A stretch of DNA of 64,000 nucleotides, taken from assembly GCF_000001735.4 (NCBI RefSeq), contig NC_003074.8:8680101-8744100 (forward strand). Reading direction: 5' to 3'. Below the pieces are notes generated by a model that worked only from the letters and a program-made list of their open reading frames with translations, did not search any database and was not told the origin of the DNA. The stretch comes from Arabidopsis thaliana (lineage: Eukaryota > Streptophyta > Magnoliopsida > Brassicales > Brassicaceae). Position 1 is the first letter of the stretch; each line of letters begins with the position of its first letter. Below, in pieces: positions 63,219 to 64,000 of this stretch. Position numbers and translations under genes: made by a program.

Positions 63219-64000
63219 ATGGAAGCAGCAGTGCCACGTCTCGTCAATTGCGGACCGGAGCCAATTCGATTCTCCGTCTCCTCCCGCCGCTCCTTCGTCT
63301 CCGGGATTCCTCACCGTAATAAACGCTCTCGCCAGATTCTAGCCGTCGCTACTGATCCTAAACCTACACAGACTAGTCCACCCAAGTCCACCACCGTAAA
63401 CGGATCTTCTTCTCCATCGTCTGCGTCAAAAGTAGTCAACAACAATGTTTCCACTGTACGATTTCTACTCCTACCTCTGCCGATTATGTTATGGTTCAAT
63501 TGAGCAATTTCATAGAAAATTTCTATTGGATTGTGTAAAATTATAACCTCGAATTTTGGTTTATGGCAATGGTACAGAGAATTAACGATGTATCAAAAGA
63601 GATTAAAAGAGTACGAGCTCAAATGGAAGAAGATGAACAGTTATCTGTGTTGATGAGAGGGCTTCGTGGCCAGAATTTGAAGGATTCGGTTTTTGCTGAT
63701 GATAATATTCAGCTAAGGCTTGTTGAGGTAAACACTCTTTGGCAATTCAGCTGAGATTTTAGTATTGTATTTAGCATTGTAATGTTTTAATTTTGTCTTT
63801 GTTGGGATTTGTAGACTGGTGAAAGCAGTGAGTTCTTACCTTTGGTATATGATCCGGAGACCATTTCTGCCTATTGGGGGAAACGGCCTCGTGCTGTTGC
63901 TTCTCGAGTTATCCAGTTGCTTTCGGTTGCTGGAGGGTTTCTATCGCGTATTGCAGGGGATGTAATAAACAAGAAAGTTAAAGAGGTAATATTTTGTTTA
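63219..64000 (+). CDS. ABC1K6: ABC1-like kinase, plastid type, 5' part (runs off the window)
   Basis: This is the start of an atypical protein kinase of the ABC1/UbiB family; plastid members sit in plastoglobules and influence prenyl-lipid metabolism. Exons seen are 63219-63455, 63578-63727 and 63815-63985, all in phase 0, then a GT donor at 63986 and the window end. The first 60 or so residues are rich in Ser, Arg and Pro with few acids (AAVPRLVNCGPEPIRFSVSS, then RRSFVSGIPHRNKRSRQILA), as in a chloroplast transit peptide. They are followed by a linker and VYDPETISAYWGKRPRAVAS, typical of plastid ABC1 kinases just before the kinase domain. The kinase core lies outside the window. The family call rests on this N-terminal block and my memory of the locus; the exact member number is less sure. 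Confidence 0.8.

Overview
The window is a stretch of plant nuclear genome. It has AT-rich intergenic DNA, short introns with plant-type borders, no operons, and families such as stomatal bHLH, MYB-CC, B-type GATA, S-protein homologues and plastid ABC1 kinases. Gene content and order match my memory of Arabidopsis thaliana chromosome 3, about At3g24030 to At3g24190. That locus assignment is from memory; the gene structures were read from the sequence. At least two single-base frame breaks suggest either a non-reference accession or an assembly with residual indel errors.

Layout. 1-712 (-): start of hydroxyethylthiazole kinase (thiamine salvage). 1018-3111 (-): Golgi GT14 glycosyltransferase. 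3112-5959: gene-poor, with a MITE-like end. 5960-7362 (+): GATA1. 9489-12567 (-): three S-protein homologues, the last two a tandem pair. 13072-14231 (+): DUF4283/CCHC gene derived from a retroelement, with a broken frame. 15091-17007 (-): KRI1-like ribosome-biogenesis protein. 17738-20871 (-): glucosamine-6-phosphate synthase. 21362-22210 (-): stand-alone PAH-like protein. 23273-23945 (+): small SERF-type protein whose first intron looks like a U12 AT-AC intron. 24329-25403 (-): EF-hand protein. 25825-28048 (-): MYB-CC factor PHL2, with a long overlapping upstream ORF. 31563-33261 (-): pectin methylesterase. 35425-37672 (-): FAMA. 44173-45486 (-): conserved plant protein of unknown function. 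46141-48923 (+): type I membrane protein (PMP). 49662-54015 (-): glutathione reductase GR1. 54911-61047 (-): GH116 glucosylceramidase-like enzyme with a one-base deletion in its last exon. 63219-end (+): start of an ABC1-like plastid kinase.

The genes are ordinary single-copy neighbours with no shared pathway. Convergent pairs are GATA1/SPH, DUF4283/KRI1, SERF/EF-hand and PMP/GR1. Divergent pairs that may share promoter space are SPH/DUF4283, PAH/SERF, unknown/PMP and GH116/ABC1K.

I found no multi-gene system that looks undescribed. The observations most worth checking are the AT-AC intron, the GH116 frameshift, the PHL2 upstream ORF, the free-standing PAH protein, three GC-AG introns and the in-frame stop at the FAMA intron 4 donor. 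All exon limits were derived by hand from reading frame and splice consensus. For nearly every gene the phases close exactly.
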